64,000 nt of DNA, from contig JBCCHJ010000024.1 in the NCBI GenBank assembly GCA_039028795.1, positions 1 through 64,000 of the forward strand. The letters are read 5' to 3'. A program made the position numbers and the translations under genes. Source of the DNA: Thermohalobaculum sp039028795. GTDB taxonomy: Bacteria > Pseudomonadota > Alphaproteobacteria > Rhodobacterales > Rhodobacteraceae. Position 1 is the stretch's first letter. The number at the start of each line of letters is the position of its first letter. The notes under the pieces are model-generated. The model worked only from the letters and a program-made list of their open reading frames with translations, had not been told where the DNA came from and did no database searches. This document shows positions 1 to 7,901 of the stretch, in pieces.

Positions 1-502
1 CCGGTCCCTGCCGGAACTGCCGATTTGGCTCGCACTTTCCGCCGCAGTGCCGGTGCATTGGAATTCGCTGGCTGTTTTCGCGATGATCTCCGTCATTCTG
101 GGGTTGTTGGACTGGCCGGGATTGGCGCGTGCTGTCCGAAGTAAGTTCCTCGCCTTGCGTGAGGAAGACTATGTGCGGGCAGCCGAATTGATGGGTGCAA
201 AGCCCAGCCGGATCATCCGGGCACATATGATGCCGAATTTCATGAGCCATCTCATCGCCTCGGCTTCGCTTTCGATCCCTGCGATGATCCTGGGGGAAAC
301 GGCGCTTTCCTTCCTCGGATTCGGAATCAGATCACCCTCGGTCAGTTGGGGTTTGATGCTGAACGACGCGTTGAAACTGGGTTTGGGTGCGCTTGAGATT
401 TACCCCTGGATTCTGCTTCCGATGATTCCGGTCATACTGGTCGTTCTTGCATTTTCCTTTGTCGGAGACGCTTTGCGGGACGCATTGGACCCATATTCTT
501 AA
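1..502 (+). CDS. ABC transporter permease, OppC/DppC family (5' end cut by window)
   Basis: The reading frame is open from the first bases of the window, so only the C-terminal part of this inner-membrane permease is present. It contains the EAA loop (EDYVRAAELMGAKPSRII) that docks onto the ATPase subunits, followed by SFLGFGI and further membrane segments, and ends in ALRDALDPY, a typical OppC/DppC tail. Such permeases import oligopeptides, dipeptides, opines or nickel together with a binding protein, a second permease and one or two ATPases. The partners must lie upstream, outside the window. The substrate cannot be read from this fragment. The family is clear. Confidence 0.9.
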   Translation, partial: RSLPELPIWLALSAAVPVHWNSLAVFAMISVILGLLDWPGLARAVRSKFLALREEDYVRAAELMGAKPSRIIRAHMMPNFMSHLIASASLSIPAMILGETALSFLGFGIRSPSVSWGLMLNDALKLGLGALEIYPWILLPMIPVILVVLAFSFVGDALRDALDPYS

Positions 503-602
503 CCTTTCATCAGGGACTGCGCGTTAATCCACCAGTGTTGGCGCAGTGCACATTTTGGTGCTACTTTACCCGTTGATGGATGGAGAACGAGGGTTGCGAG
601 CC

Positions 603-917
603 ATGAAGAAAATCATGATTGCTGGAATCGCTGTGGGTATGGGCCTTGGATTGATCCCAGCGCAGGCAGAATACACGGTTAAGGGCAGCGTTGAATGTCC
701 GGATATCGTCAAGGAAGACGCGAACGAAAACTATCGCGAATTCAACAAATGGTGGCTGCTGGGGTACTTCACGGCCCGCAACTACGTGGCGGACCAAGAG
801 GTCGGCAAAGGGATTGAAAACGATAGCATCTATGCGATGGCCTTGGACTATTGCAAAGGCAATCCCGGCAATGACTGGGATGACGCTGCGATCCATGTCT
901 ACGATCTGCTGGACTGA
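603..917 (+). CDS. small secreted protein, HdeA/Rap1a-like in appearance
   Basis: A 104-residue protein with a clean signal peptide (MKKIMIAGIAVG, cut after AQA) and two cysteines (SVECP and DYCKG) that could form a disulfide in the periplasm. The mature part is small, acidic and helical, with a WWLLGYFTARNY segment and an ending AAIHVYDLL that recall HdeA/Rap1a-type periplasmic proteins; this resemblance is by eye only. A longer reading from 546 exists, but the codon at 603 starts exactly at the signal peptide. It converges with the LysR gene: its TGA stop directly abuts the TCA of the opposite stop, with no spacer. Confidence 0.6.
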   Translation: MKKIMIAGIAVGMGLGLIPAQAEYTVKGSVECPDIVKEDANENYREFNKWWLLGYFTARNYVADQEVGKGIENDSIYAMALDYCKGNPGNDWDDAAIHVYDLLD

Positions 918-1865
918 TCAAAACCTTATGGGTAATCGCTGTCCCTGGCTTGGCCCGGGGCGAATCCGATCTGTCAGGGTCTGCCCATCTGGTCCAAGCG
1001 TCGCCTCTGCCTCTTCCAGTAACCAATCCCGGAACGCGCGTGCGGCGCGCCCCAGAGACGTGCGCGCCGGATATATCAACTGATATGACTGGACGCCGTT
1101 GACCCAGAGATCCGGTAGACATCGTTCAAGGTTTGACCGCTCAGGCAATCCTTCTGACGCCGGGGCTCGAGCCAGGGCAATCGCGCCCTGCATCGCAAGC
1201 GAGAAGGCGGTTGTGGTGTTGTCGGTGTAGGTGATCCTTGGGTTGAGTTCGCCCTCTGGCAGCAGGGCGAACCAATTGGCGCGGTGGGTCGCGACTTCGA
1301 TCAATGGCCACTTTGGTAGGTCTTCTTGCGATATGACCTGACCTGCAATTTCGCCGGTAGCTACCGGATAGATGACTTCTCCGAACAAGTGATCGCTTTC
1401 CTCAAATGCGTCGGGTTGGGCGCCGAAGCTGATCCGAAGGTCAGCGTTTTGGTGCTCTGCCGTCGTTGCGAATTCCTGCGTCAGTAACCTGAGTTGAATT
1501 TCTGGATGCGCGGCGCGGAACTTTGGAAGGCGCGCCGCCAACCAGCCATTTGCGAATAGCAATGTGCAGGACAAGGTCAGTGTCGTCCGGTCGCGATCTC
1601 CGAACAGACTTCCGGTGGCAACTTCGACCGCATGCAACGAGTTTGCGACGACTGGCAGGAAAGCCCGCCCCGGTTCGGTAAGGGCGACACTGCGGGGGCC
1701 TCGCTCGAACAATTGTCGTCCAAGATGTTCTTCTAGGGCTTTGATCTGCTGGCTGACCGCTGGTGGTGACATGTTGAGGGTCTCCGCCGCCCGGGCGAAG
1801 GACCCGGTGCGGGCGGCGGCTTCGAAGACACGGAGCCAGTTCAACGACGGAATACGCGACGACAT
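918..1865 (-). CDS. LysR-family transcriptional regulator (GcvA-like)
   Basis: A 315-residue LysR regulator. The N-terminal winged helix starts at SLNWLRVFEAAARTGSFARAA and continues SPPAVSQQIKALE, the GcvA-like form of the motif; the rest is the periplasmic-binding-protein-like effector domain. An upstream in-frame start at 1964 would add 33 residues unlike the family and would run into the divergent gene, so the ATG at 1865 is preferred. It is divergent from the PhyH oxygenase gene, with a T-N11-A inverted repeat between them, so it probably regulates the PhyH/HD pair and itself. The effector is unknown. Confidence 0.9.
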   Translation of the reverse strand: MSSRIPSLNWLRVFEAAARTGSFARAAETLNMSPPAVSQQIKALEEHLGRQLFERGPRSVALTEPGRAFLPVVANSLHAVEVATGSLFGDRDRTTLTLSCTLLFANGWLAARLPKFRAAHPEIQLRLLTQEFATTAEHQNADLRISFGAQPDAFEESDHLFGEVIYPVATGEIAGQVISQEDLPKWPLIEVATHRANWFALLPEGELNPRITYTDNTTTAFSLAMQGAIALARAPASEGLPERSNLERCLPDLWVNGVQSYQLIYPARTSLGRAARAFRDWLLEEAEATLGPDGQTLTDRIRPGPSQGQRLPIRF

Positions 1866-1884
1866 CTGTGCCTCGGCCGAGTTA

Positions 1885-1903
1885 GGATAAGTAAAACTTA
1901 CCC
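1885..1903. promoter_or_regulatory. LysR-type T-N11-A inverted repeat
   Basis: The divergent intergenic region holds TAAGT-AAA-ACTTA, a perfect inverted repeat of the T-N11-A form, extended by GGA on the left and CCC on the right. It lies about 20 bp from the LysR start codon and about 75 bp from the oxygenase start. LysR proteins classically bind such boxes at divergent promoters. The role is inferred from form and position. Confidence 0.5.
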
Positions 1904-1979
1904 TCAAATAGGCCAGAACAAACTTTGAATTCCGACAAAGCGCGGTGAAATGGCGGCATATCAAAAACAGGGGACAACC

Positions 1980-2852
1980 ATGGCCGGATCACTTTCCTCA
2001 GACCAAACCGCTGCTTACGCCCGCGATGGGTTTCTCTGTCCGTTGGATGTACTGACGCCCGAAGAGGCCGCAGCCCATCGACAGGAACTGGAGCAGACCG
2101 AACGTCGCCACCAAAGTGGTTTGCCGCGGCCTATCCGGCAGTATCTTAGGATGAACGCGCATTTGACGATGGATGTTTGCCTGGACCAGGCACGTAATCC
2201 GAAGATTTTGGACATGGTTGAGAGCATTCTTGGGCCTGATCTTCTGCTGTGGTCCTGCGAGTATTTCATCAAAGAAGCCAAGTCCCGCCAGATTGTGAGC
2301 TGGCATCAGGACCTGACCTATTGGGGCATGGATGGCTCGGACCATGAAATCACCGCTTGGCTGGCGCTATCACCAGCCACAGCAGATAGTGGGTGCATGA
2401 AGTTCGTGCCCGGCAGCCACAAAGAAAACCTGGTGCCGCATGAGGACACTTTTGCCGATGATAACCTGCTGAGCCGCGGGCAGGAAATCGCTGTCGATGT
2501 CGATGAAGAAGACGCCGTGGTCGCCGCGCTACAGCCCGGGCAGATGAGCCTGCACCACGGGCGGATGTTCCACGGCTCTGGCCCGAACACCACCGATGAC
2601 CGCCGCATTGGGTTCGTGATGCGCTTTATTCGGCCGGATACGCCCGCACAACGCCGGGATTTTGCCATGCTGATGCGCGGCGCCGACCGGGTGCAGAACC
2701 GTATCAACCTGGTGCCGGAAACGGGTCAGGACTTCACGGAGGGCCGTTTGGCGTTGTATGAAGAAGCCCAGGCAGCTGTGAACCAGGCTTTGTCTGACGG
2801 CCTGGACAGCCCCACCGAGATGTATACGCAAAGGATTTCCGCCAATGGCTGA
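1980..2852 (+). CDS. phytanoyl-CoA dioxygenase (PhyH)-family Fe(II)/2-oxoglutarate oxygenase
   Basis: A 290-residue member of the PhyH family of non-haem iron, 2-oxoglutarate-dependent oxygenases. The iron facial triad is visible as H109-x-D111 (SWHQDL) and the distal H198 (MFHGSGPN), with an arginine about ten residues later (DDRRIGF) for 2-oxoglutarate. The ATG at 1980 has AGGGGAC upstream, better than the ATG at 1950. Its stop overlaps the start of the following HD-domain gene by 8 nt. A PhyH-type oxygenase coupled to an HD-type diiron oxygenase is the arrangement of PhnY/PhnZ, which cut 2-aminoethylphosphonate by hydroxylation then oxidative C-P cleavage. The real substrate here is unproven. 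Confidence 0.85.
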   Translation: MAGSLSSDQTAAYARDGFLCPLDVLTPEEAAAHRQELEQTERRHQSGLPRPIRQYLRMNAHLTMDVCLDQARNPKILDMVESILGPDLLLWSCEYFIKEAKSRQIVSWHQDLTYWGMDGSDHEITAWLALSPATADSGCMKFVPGSHKENLVPHEDTFADDNLLSRGQEIAVDVDEEDAVVAALQPGQMSLHHGRMFHGSGPNTTDDRRIGFVMRFIRPDTPAQRRDFAMLMRGADRVQNRINLVPETGQDFTEGRLALYEEAQAAVNQALSDGLDSPTEMYTQRISANG

Positions 2853-3450
2853 GACCGTTTCCTTCACCGCGATGGCGGATGGCACCCGCGAAGACTATGA
2901 AATGCTTGAAGAAATGGAGGTCATCTATCGTCAGGGTACCGCGGACAGGTTGATCCGTGAGTTGCGCCAACAGGGTGAAGAAAGCCTGAGCGGGTACAAA
3001 ATCACGCGGCTAGAGCACGGCCTGCAATCGGCCACCAGGGCACGGAACGAAGGCGCGGATATCGACTGGGTCGTCGGGGCTTTGCTGCACGACATCGGGG
3101 ACGGATTGGCGCCCCAAAACCATGACAAATTTGCGGCTGAGATCATGCGGCCCTTCATGCGCGATGAAGTGGTCTGGACCGTCGAGCATCACGGCATCTT
3201 CCAGATGTATTATTATGCCCACCACTATGGTTGGGACCGCGAGCTTCGCCAGAAGTTTGCTGGGAGCCCATTCTACCAATCCTGCGTCGATTTCTGCGAA
3301 CGCTGGGATCAATCGTCCTTCGATCCGGATTACCCGATGGACCCGCTGGAGAGCTTTGAAGATCAGGTTCAAGAGGTCTTTGCTCGGAAGGCTTATGATC
3401 CGGCGGTCCAGCAAAAGGGTGTCGTGAAGGGCCTGCCGCCGCTGGCGTAG
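2845..3450 (+). CDS. HD-domain protein, PhnZ-like mixed-valent diiron oxygenase candidate
   Basis: A 201-residue HD-domain protein translationally coupled to the PhyH oxygenase. The metal-ligand pattern is H58 (LEHGLQ), H82-D83 (ALLHDIGD), H93 (QNHDKF), H115 or H116 (VEHHGIF) and a late aspartate near D155 (ERWDQSSFD). This six-ligand set matches PhnZ-type HD oxygenases better than phosphohydrolases. By my alignment the Tyr and Glu that close over the phosphonate in PhnZ, just before the first His, are replaced by L48 and Y51, so the substrate may differ from 2-aminoethylphosphonate. The family is well supported; the reaction is inference from pairing and ligands. Confidence 0.75.
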   Translation: MAETVSFTAMADGTREDYEMLEEMEVIYRQGTADRLIRELRQQGEESLSGYKITRLEHGLQSATRARNEGADIDWVVGALLHDIGDGLAPQNHDKFAAEIMRPFMRDEVVWTVEHHGIFQMYYYAHHYGWDRELRQKFAGSPFYQSCVDFCERWDQSSFDPDYPMDPLESFEDQVQEVFARKAYDPAVQQKGVVKGLPPLA

Positions 3451-3639
3451 GACAGCAGATAATTTGCACCCGTGACGACGTCAAAAGCGACGACTTCTGC
3501 TACGACAATTTTCGCTTAATTGCCCGTTAATGCGATCTGAGACGACAATTCACGACGACATCGCGCGAATTCTTAGACAGATGCCATACGCGAGCTATAC
3601 GCTTGCCATACGGGATGTCCAATAGAGCAGGGGGGAGCG

Positions 3640-5907
3640 ATGCCACCAATCAGGCCGGATCTGATGGGCGATGTTGCCCCTGCCGTGCAGCCGGGTGTGG
3701 GGCCGGAGGACCTGGGCTCGGCGGTGCTGGACGGCCCCGCACAGGCCGTGGTCCGCAGCCATCAGACCCTTACCGTTACCTATACCTGCGGCAAGTTCGG
3801 GCTGGATGATACGGGCGCGATCCGCATCTCTCTGCGGCTGGTGACGGACTTTGGACGGCTGCAGTCGGATGACCCCAGCGGTGCGAATTATGTGACCGCC
3901 GTTGCGTCCAATGGCACCCGGCTGGCGGTACTGGCCGAACCCCATGGATACCGCCCTTGGTTCATCGGTGTGCGGGTGACGGCGGTGGGTGGGTACCTGT
4001 CACCTGGGGATACGATCACGGTAGTGCTGGGGGATCGGTCGGGCGGTGGGCCGGGCTTTCTGATGCAGACGATGGCCGAGCCGGATTTCGAGCTGAACGT
4101 CACGGTCGATGCCTGTGCGACCGGGCAGTTCTATCCCCTTGGCGCAGGGCTGACTTTGCCCGTGGTCGCGGGGCCGCCTGTGCGATGGCATGTGGTTGCC
4201 CCTGGCCTGCGGCGACCCAATGAAGCCTTTTCCATCGGCATTCGGGCCGAGGATATCTGGGGCAACCCGGCCCCTGCAGGGTCAATGACGCTGCGGCTGG
4301 AAACTGACGCAGTCATCGATGGCTTGCCGGATGAAGTGGCAGTCCCGGCCGACCAACGTGCGGTGAAAATCGAAGGCCTGTCGATCCCGTCTGAAGCAGT
4401 TGCGCGCATCACGTTACTGACCGAGAACGGCGAAGAACTCGCCACCTCGAACCCCATCGTCATCCGCGACGGTGCAAACGCTGGTTATTGGGGCGATCTG
4501 CACGGTCAAAGCGGAGAGACAGTGGGCATCGGCTCGATCGATGATTACATGGCCTATGCGCGGGATCTGGCTTTTCTGGATGCCTGCGCGCACCAGGGGA
4601 ACGACTTCCAGATTACCAATGCTTTCTGGGACCGGATCAACCAGATCTCGGCCGCCTGGAACCGGGATGGCGCGTTTGTCATGTACCCAGGCTATGAGTG
4701 GTCCGGAAACACGCCCGTCGGCGGGGATCACAACGTTTTTTTCCGGCATGAAGGGCGGCAGATGCGCCGGTCCTCGCACGCCATGTTGGCGGATCGTTCG
4801 GATCTGTCGACAGATGCACCAACACTGGATGCTTTGTTTGACGCCCTGAAAGACGAAGACGCCGTGGTCTGGTCGCATGTCGGTGGGCGGCCAGCGGACG
4901 TGTCCTATGCCCATGATCCTGCGTTGAAGACAGCGGTCGAGGTTCATTCGAACTGGGGCACGTTCGAATGGATCCTGACCGATAGTCTGGCTTTGGGGCA
5001 CCGGGTTGGCGTGGTCGCGAATTCCGATGGGCACAAGTTGCGGCCCGGGGCCGGGGCGCCAGGGGCGTCAGAGTTCGGCGCCTATGGCGGGCTGACCTGC
5101 TTCCTGGCGCCGGAACTGACCCGAGATGCCTTGTTCGAATGCATGCGGTGGCGGCATCACTATGGGACCTCGGGTTCTCGGATGGACGTGGACGTTCGGG
5201 CGCGATTTGACCGGCCTGTGAAGCTTTATGCCCGCGATCCCAGATATGCTGCTGTGGAACCGCAAGAGGTCACCGAGGCGATCATGGGCGATCTGGTTGA
5301 AACCGGCGATGCTGAAGTGACGCTATCGGTTCAGATCCACGCCGGACCCATCGAACGGGTCGATGTCCTGGACGGGCCCGATCTGATCCACACCGAACGC
5401 ACCTATGATGTGGATAATCTGGGCAACCGCGTCCGTGTCTATTGGCAAGGGGCCGAATATCGCGGGCGGGGGCGGAATACATCTTGGCGCGGTGACATAA
5501 AGACCGGCGCGCAGATCACCGCGATGAGCCGGGTCAATCATTTCAATCTGGATAAACCCATCGACCAGGTTGCGCCCAATCACATCAGTTTTCAGGCTGT
5601 GACCTCGGGCAATTTTGGTGGCGTTGATCTGCGCTTAGACGGGCCAGGACAGATCGATGTGCAGACCAATCTGGTTTCTGGCTCGGTGCCGCTGGAAGAT
5701 CTGGGGTTAGAGGATCACGTCCTGGACGCGGGCGGTTTGGAACGGCGCATCGTAATCCGTCGTTTGCCAGATGAACTGGACCAAGGCGATCTGCAATTTC
5801 AGATCCCCATCAACGTCGCAGAGGGCCGCGATACACCGATCTGGGTTCGCGTCACGACGCTGGACGGGCACCAGGCCTGGTCATCGCCAATCTACCTTTG
5901 GCGCTGA
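3640..5907 (+). CDS. DUF3604 / PHP-like metallohydrolase family protein
   Basis: A 755-residue protein. Residues about 1-280 look like beta-sandwich domains. Then follows a PHP-like metal site: YWGDLHGQSG (D286, H288), H318 (CAHQGND), H364 (GGDHNVFF), H413 (WSHVGG), H436 (VEVHSNWG) and D463-H465 (NSDGHK), the hallmark of DUF3604 proteins, which are often annotated as predicted metal-dependent hydrolases. GGGGGAG lies just before the ATG. No signal peptide or membrane segment is evident, so it seems cytoplasmic. It precedes hmgA by 55 nt and could be cotranscribed. The substrate is unknown. Confidence 0.75.
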   Translation: MPPIRPDLMGDVAPAVQPGVGPEDLGSAVLDGPAQAVVRSHQTLTVTYTCGKFGLDDTGAIRISLRLVTDFGRLQSDDPSGANYVTAVASNGTRLAVLAEPHGYRPWFIGVRVTAVGGYLSPGDTITVVLGDRSGGGPGFLMQTMAEPDFELNVTVDACATGQFYPLGAGLTLPVVAGPPVRWHVVAPGLRRPNEAFSIGIRAEDIWGNPAPAGSMTLRLETDAVIDGLPDEVAVPADQRAVKIEGLSIPSEAVARITLLTENGEELATSNPIVIRDGANAGYWGDLHGQSGETVGIGSIDDYMAYARDLAFLDACAHQGNDFQITNAFWDRINQISAAWNRDGAFVMYPGYEWSGNTPVGGDHNVFFRHEGRQMRRSSHAMLADRSDLSTDAPTLDALFDALKDEDAVVWSHVGGRPADVSYAHDPALKTAVEVHSNWGTFEWILTDSLALGHRVGVVANSDGHKLRPGAGAPGASEFGAYGGLTCFLAPELTRDALFECMRWRHHYGTSGSRMDVDVRARFDRPVKLYARDPRYAAVEPQEVTEAIMGDLVETGDAEVTLSVQIHAGPIERVDVLDGPDLIHTERTYDVDNLGNRVRVYWQGAEYRGRGRNTSWRGDIKTGAQITAMSRVNHFNLDKPIDQVAPNHISFQAVTSGNFGGVDLRLDGPGQIDVQTNLVSGSVPLEDLGLEDHVLDAGGLERRIVIRRLPDELDQGDLQFQIPINVAEGRDTPIWVRVTTLDGHQAWSSPIYLWR

Positions 5908-5962
5908 CGGGTTGCCTTGAACGACCTGGCCATCGATACTCGGGCCAGCATGGGAGGCCGCG

Positions 5963-7324
5963 ATGAACACCCAATCTGATCCGCAGAATGCCCCACGCCA
6001 TGACAGCCGCTATGGCACAGCGGCCGGGTACATGTCCGGCTTTGGCAACGATTTCGAAACCGAGGCCTTGCCCGATGCACTGCCGCAGGGACGGAACTCG
6101 CCCCAACGCGTGAACTATGGACTTTACGCGGAACAGCTGTCCGGATCTCCGTTCACTGCACCGCAAGGGCGGAACGAGCGGAGCTGGCTCTATCGCATCC
6201 GCCCCTCGGTCAAGCACGTCAACCGGTTCCAGCGGATCGAGATGCCGTATTGGAATTCGGCGCCGCACGTCATCGAGGATGTGACATCCCTGGGGCAATA
6301 TCGCTGGGACCCGACGCCGTTCCCGTCCGAGCCAACGACCTTCATCACCGGTATGCGCACGATGACGACGGCAGGGGATGTAAACACTCAGGTCGGTATG
6401 GCGTCGCATGTCTATCTGGCGAACCAGGACATGGCTGATGAGTATTTCTATTCTGCCGATAGCGAGCTTCTGGTGGTTCCGCAACATGGACGCCTGGCGA
6501 TCCGAACAGAGTTTGGATTGATCCAATTGCAGCCCTTGGAGATCTGCGTGCTGCCCCGGGGCATGCTGTTTTCCGTCACCCTGCCGGATGGTGAGGCGCG
6601 CGGGTTCGTGTGCGAGAATTATGGGGCGAAGTTTACGTTGCCTGGGCGCGGGCCAATCGGGGCGAACTGCCTGGCAAATCCGAGGGATTTCAAGACACCG
6701 ATTGCAGCGTTCGAGGATCGTGAAACCCCATCCACCGTCACGATTAAATGGTGCGGCCAGTTTCACCGAACGGAGATCGGTCATTGCCCGCTGGATGTTG
6801 TTGCCTGGCATGGGAATTATGCGCCTTATAAATATGATTTGCGCACCTATGCGGCTGTCGGGTCGATCACCTTTGACCATCCGGACCCGTCGATCTTCAC
6901 GGTGCTGACCGCGCCGACGGCCGAGGAAGGCACTGCCAATATCGACTTTGTCATCTTCCCGCCGCGCTGGCTGCCGCAAGAGGATACGTTCCGCCCGCCC
7001 TGGTACCACAAGAACATCATGTCCGAGCTGATGGGCAACATTTACGGGCAGTACGATGCAAAGCCCGAGGGTTTTGTGCCGGGCGGGATCAGCCTGCACA
7101 ATTGCATGCTGCCCCACGGCCCGGATCACATGGCGTTCGAAAAGGCAACGCAGTCCGATTGGGACCCGGTGAAGCTGGAAAACACCATGGCCTTTATGTT
7201 CGAGACTCGGTTTCCACAGCACCTGACCCGTTTCGCTGCTGAAGAGGCGCCACTGCAGGATGACTATGTGGATTGCTGGTCAGGGCTGGAGAAGAAGTTC
7301 GATGGAACGCCGGGGCTGAAATAG
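5963..7324 (+). CDS. hmgA: homogentisate 1,2-dioxygenase
   Basis: A 453-residue cytoplasmic Fe(II) dioxygenase that opens the ring of homogentisate to maleylacetoacetate in tyrosine and phenylalanine catabolism. The start (YMSGFGNDFETEALPDALP) and whole length fit the family. The iron ligands are present as H349 (WYHKN), E355 (SELMG) and H385 (LPHGPD), with exactly the spacing of the human enzyme (335, 341, 371). GGGAGG precedes the ATG. The usual partners, fumarylacetoacetate hydrolase and maleylacetoacetate isomerase, are not in the window. Together with the hpa cluster it suggests broad use of tyrosine-derived aromatics. Confidence 0.97.
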   Translation: MNTQSDPQNAPRHDSRYGTAAGYMSGFGNDFETEALPDALPQGRNSPQRVNYGLYAEQLSGSPFTAPQGRNERSWLYRIRPSVKHVNRFQRIEMPYWNSAPHVIEDVTSLGQYRWDPTPFPSEPTTFITGMRTMTTAGDVNTQVGMASHVYLANQDMADEYFYSADSELLVVPQHGRLAIRTEFGLIQLQPLEICVLPRGMLFSVTLPDGEARGFVCENYGAKFTLPGRGPIGANCLANPRDFKTPIAAFEDRETPSTVTIKWCGQFHRTEIGHCPLDVVAWHGNYAPYKYDLRTYAAVGSITFDHPDPSIFTVLTAPTAEEGTANIDFVIFPPRWLPQEDTFRPPWYHKNIMSELMGNIYGQYDAKPEGFVPGGISLHNCMLPHGPDHMAFEKATQSDWDPVKLENTMAFMFETRFPQHLTRFAAEEAPLQDDYVDCWSGLEKKFDGTPGLK

Positions 7325-7384
7325 GCCCCGTTCCGTTCGGCAAGACCGGCCTACCGGTTATCTTGAAGGAAGAGGATCCAAGCT

Positions 7385-7855
7385 TTGGGTATTCCCGTTT
7401 TGAAAATTGGCATCCTGTCTTTGTTTGTGGCTCTTCCGGTGTCAGTGGCGACCAGCTGTGTGGCGGAAGAGAGTTGCCGGGCTGGATCTCTTGGGTCCGC
7501 ATCTGCCCGAGGTGAAATAATTCTGGCACAAGCGAACGAAACCAAAAGCCGGGCGCGGCGCGGGGATTTTGATGCGGAAGGTCAGGTGTCTTGTGCGCAG
7601 GAACGCGGCGAGAGTCTTAGCGTTTGCAAGGCCGCCGTGGCGCGCGGCGGTGGCGGTGATGCGGCGGTCGCCGTGACTTTTTCCAATGGATTTACGCGGT
7701 ATCTTTATTTCGAAGATGGGGCGTTTGTCCGTGCCAGCACGACCATGTCGGGATCAGGTAAGGACATCGATTGGAACCTGGGCGAGGGTCTCTACACCCT
7801 GCGGGTGGATGACCAAAGGTTCGAGCTTCCGTCCGAATTCGTGCTGGGACAGTGA
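7385..7855 (+). CDS. secreted small protein of unknown function
   Basis: A 156-residue protein with a signal peptide (LKIGILSLFVALPVSVA) and three cysteines in the mature part region (SCVAEESC, SCAQE, VCKAA). The C-terminal 90 residues form a compact, probably beta-rich unit (AVTFSNGFTRYLYFEDG, LYTLRVDDQRFELP). The likely start is TTG at 7385, with AAGGAAGAGG about ten bases before it; no ATG is available. It is followed by a strong hairpin and converges with the sugar dehydrogenase gene. I do not recognise the family and assign no function. Confidence 0.6.
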   Translation: MGIPVLKIGILSLFVALPVSVATSCVAEESCRAGSLGSASARGEIILAQANETKSRARRGDFDAEGQVSCAQERGESLSVCKAAVARGGGGDAAVAVTFSNGFTRYLYFEDGAFVRASTTMSGSGKDIDWNLGEGLYTLRVDDQRFELPSEFVLGQ

Positions 7856-7864
7856 CCGAAGGAT

Positions 7865-7893
7865 TGCTGCGCCACCGCGAAGGCGGCGCAGCA
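7865..7893. terminator. bidirectional terminator hairpin
   Basis: A nine-base-pair GC-rich stem (TGCTGCGCC / GGCGCAGCA) with an 11-nt loop lies in the 46-nt gap between the converging ends of the small secreted protein gene and the sugar dehydrogenase gene. No long T run follows, so strength is uncertain. Confidence 0.55.
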
Positions 7894-7901
7894 GTGGCCC
7901 A

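Noticed and set aside
5852..7222. 456-codon open frame antisense to hmgA
   Set aside because: It mirrors a clearly coding gene in GC-rich DNA, has no motif and no ribosome binding site.
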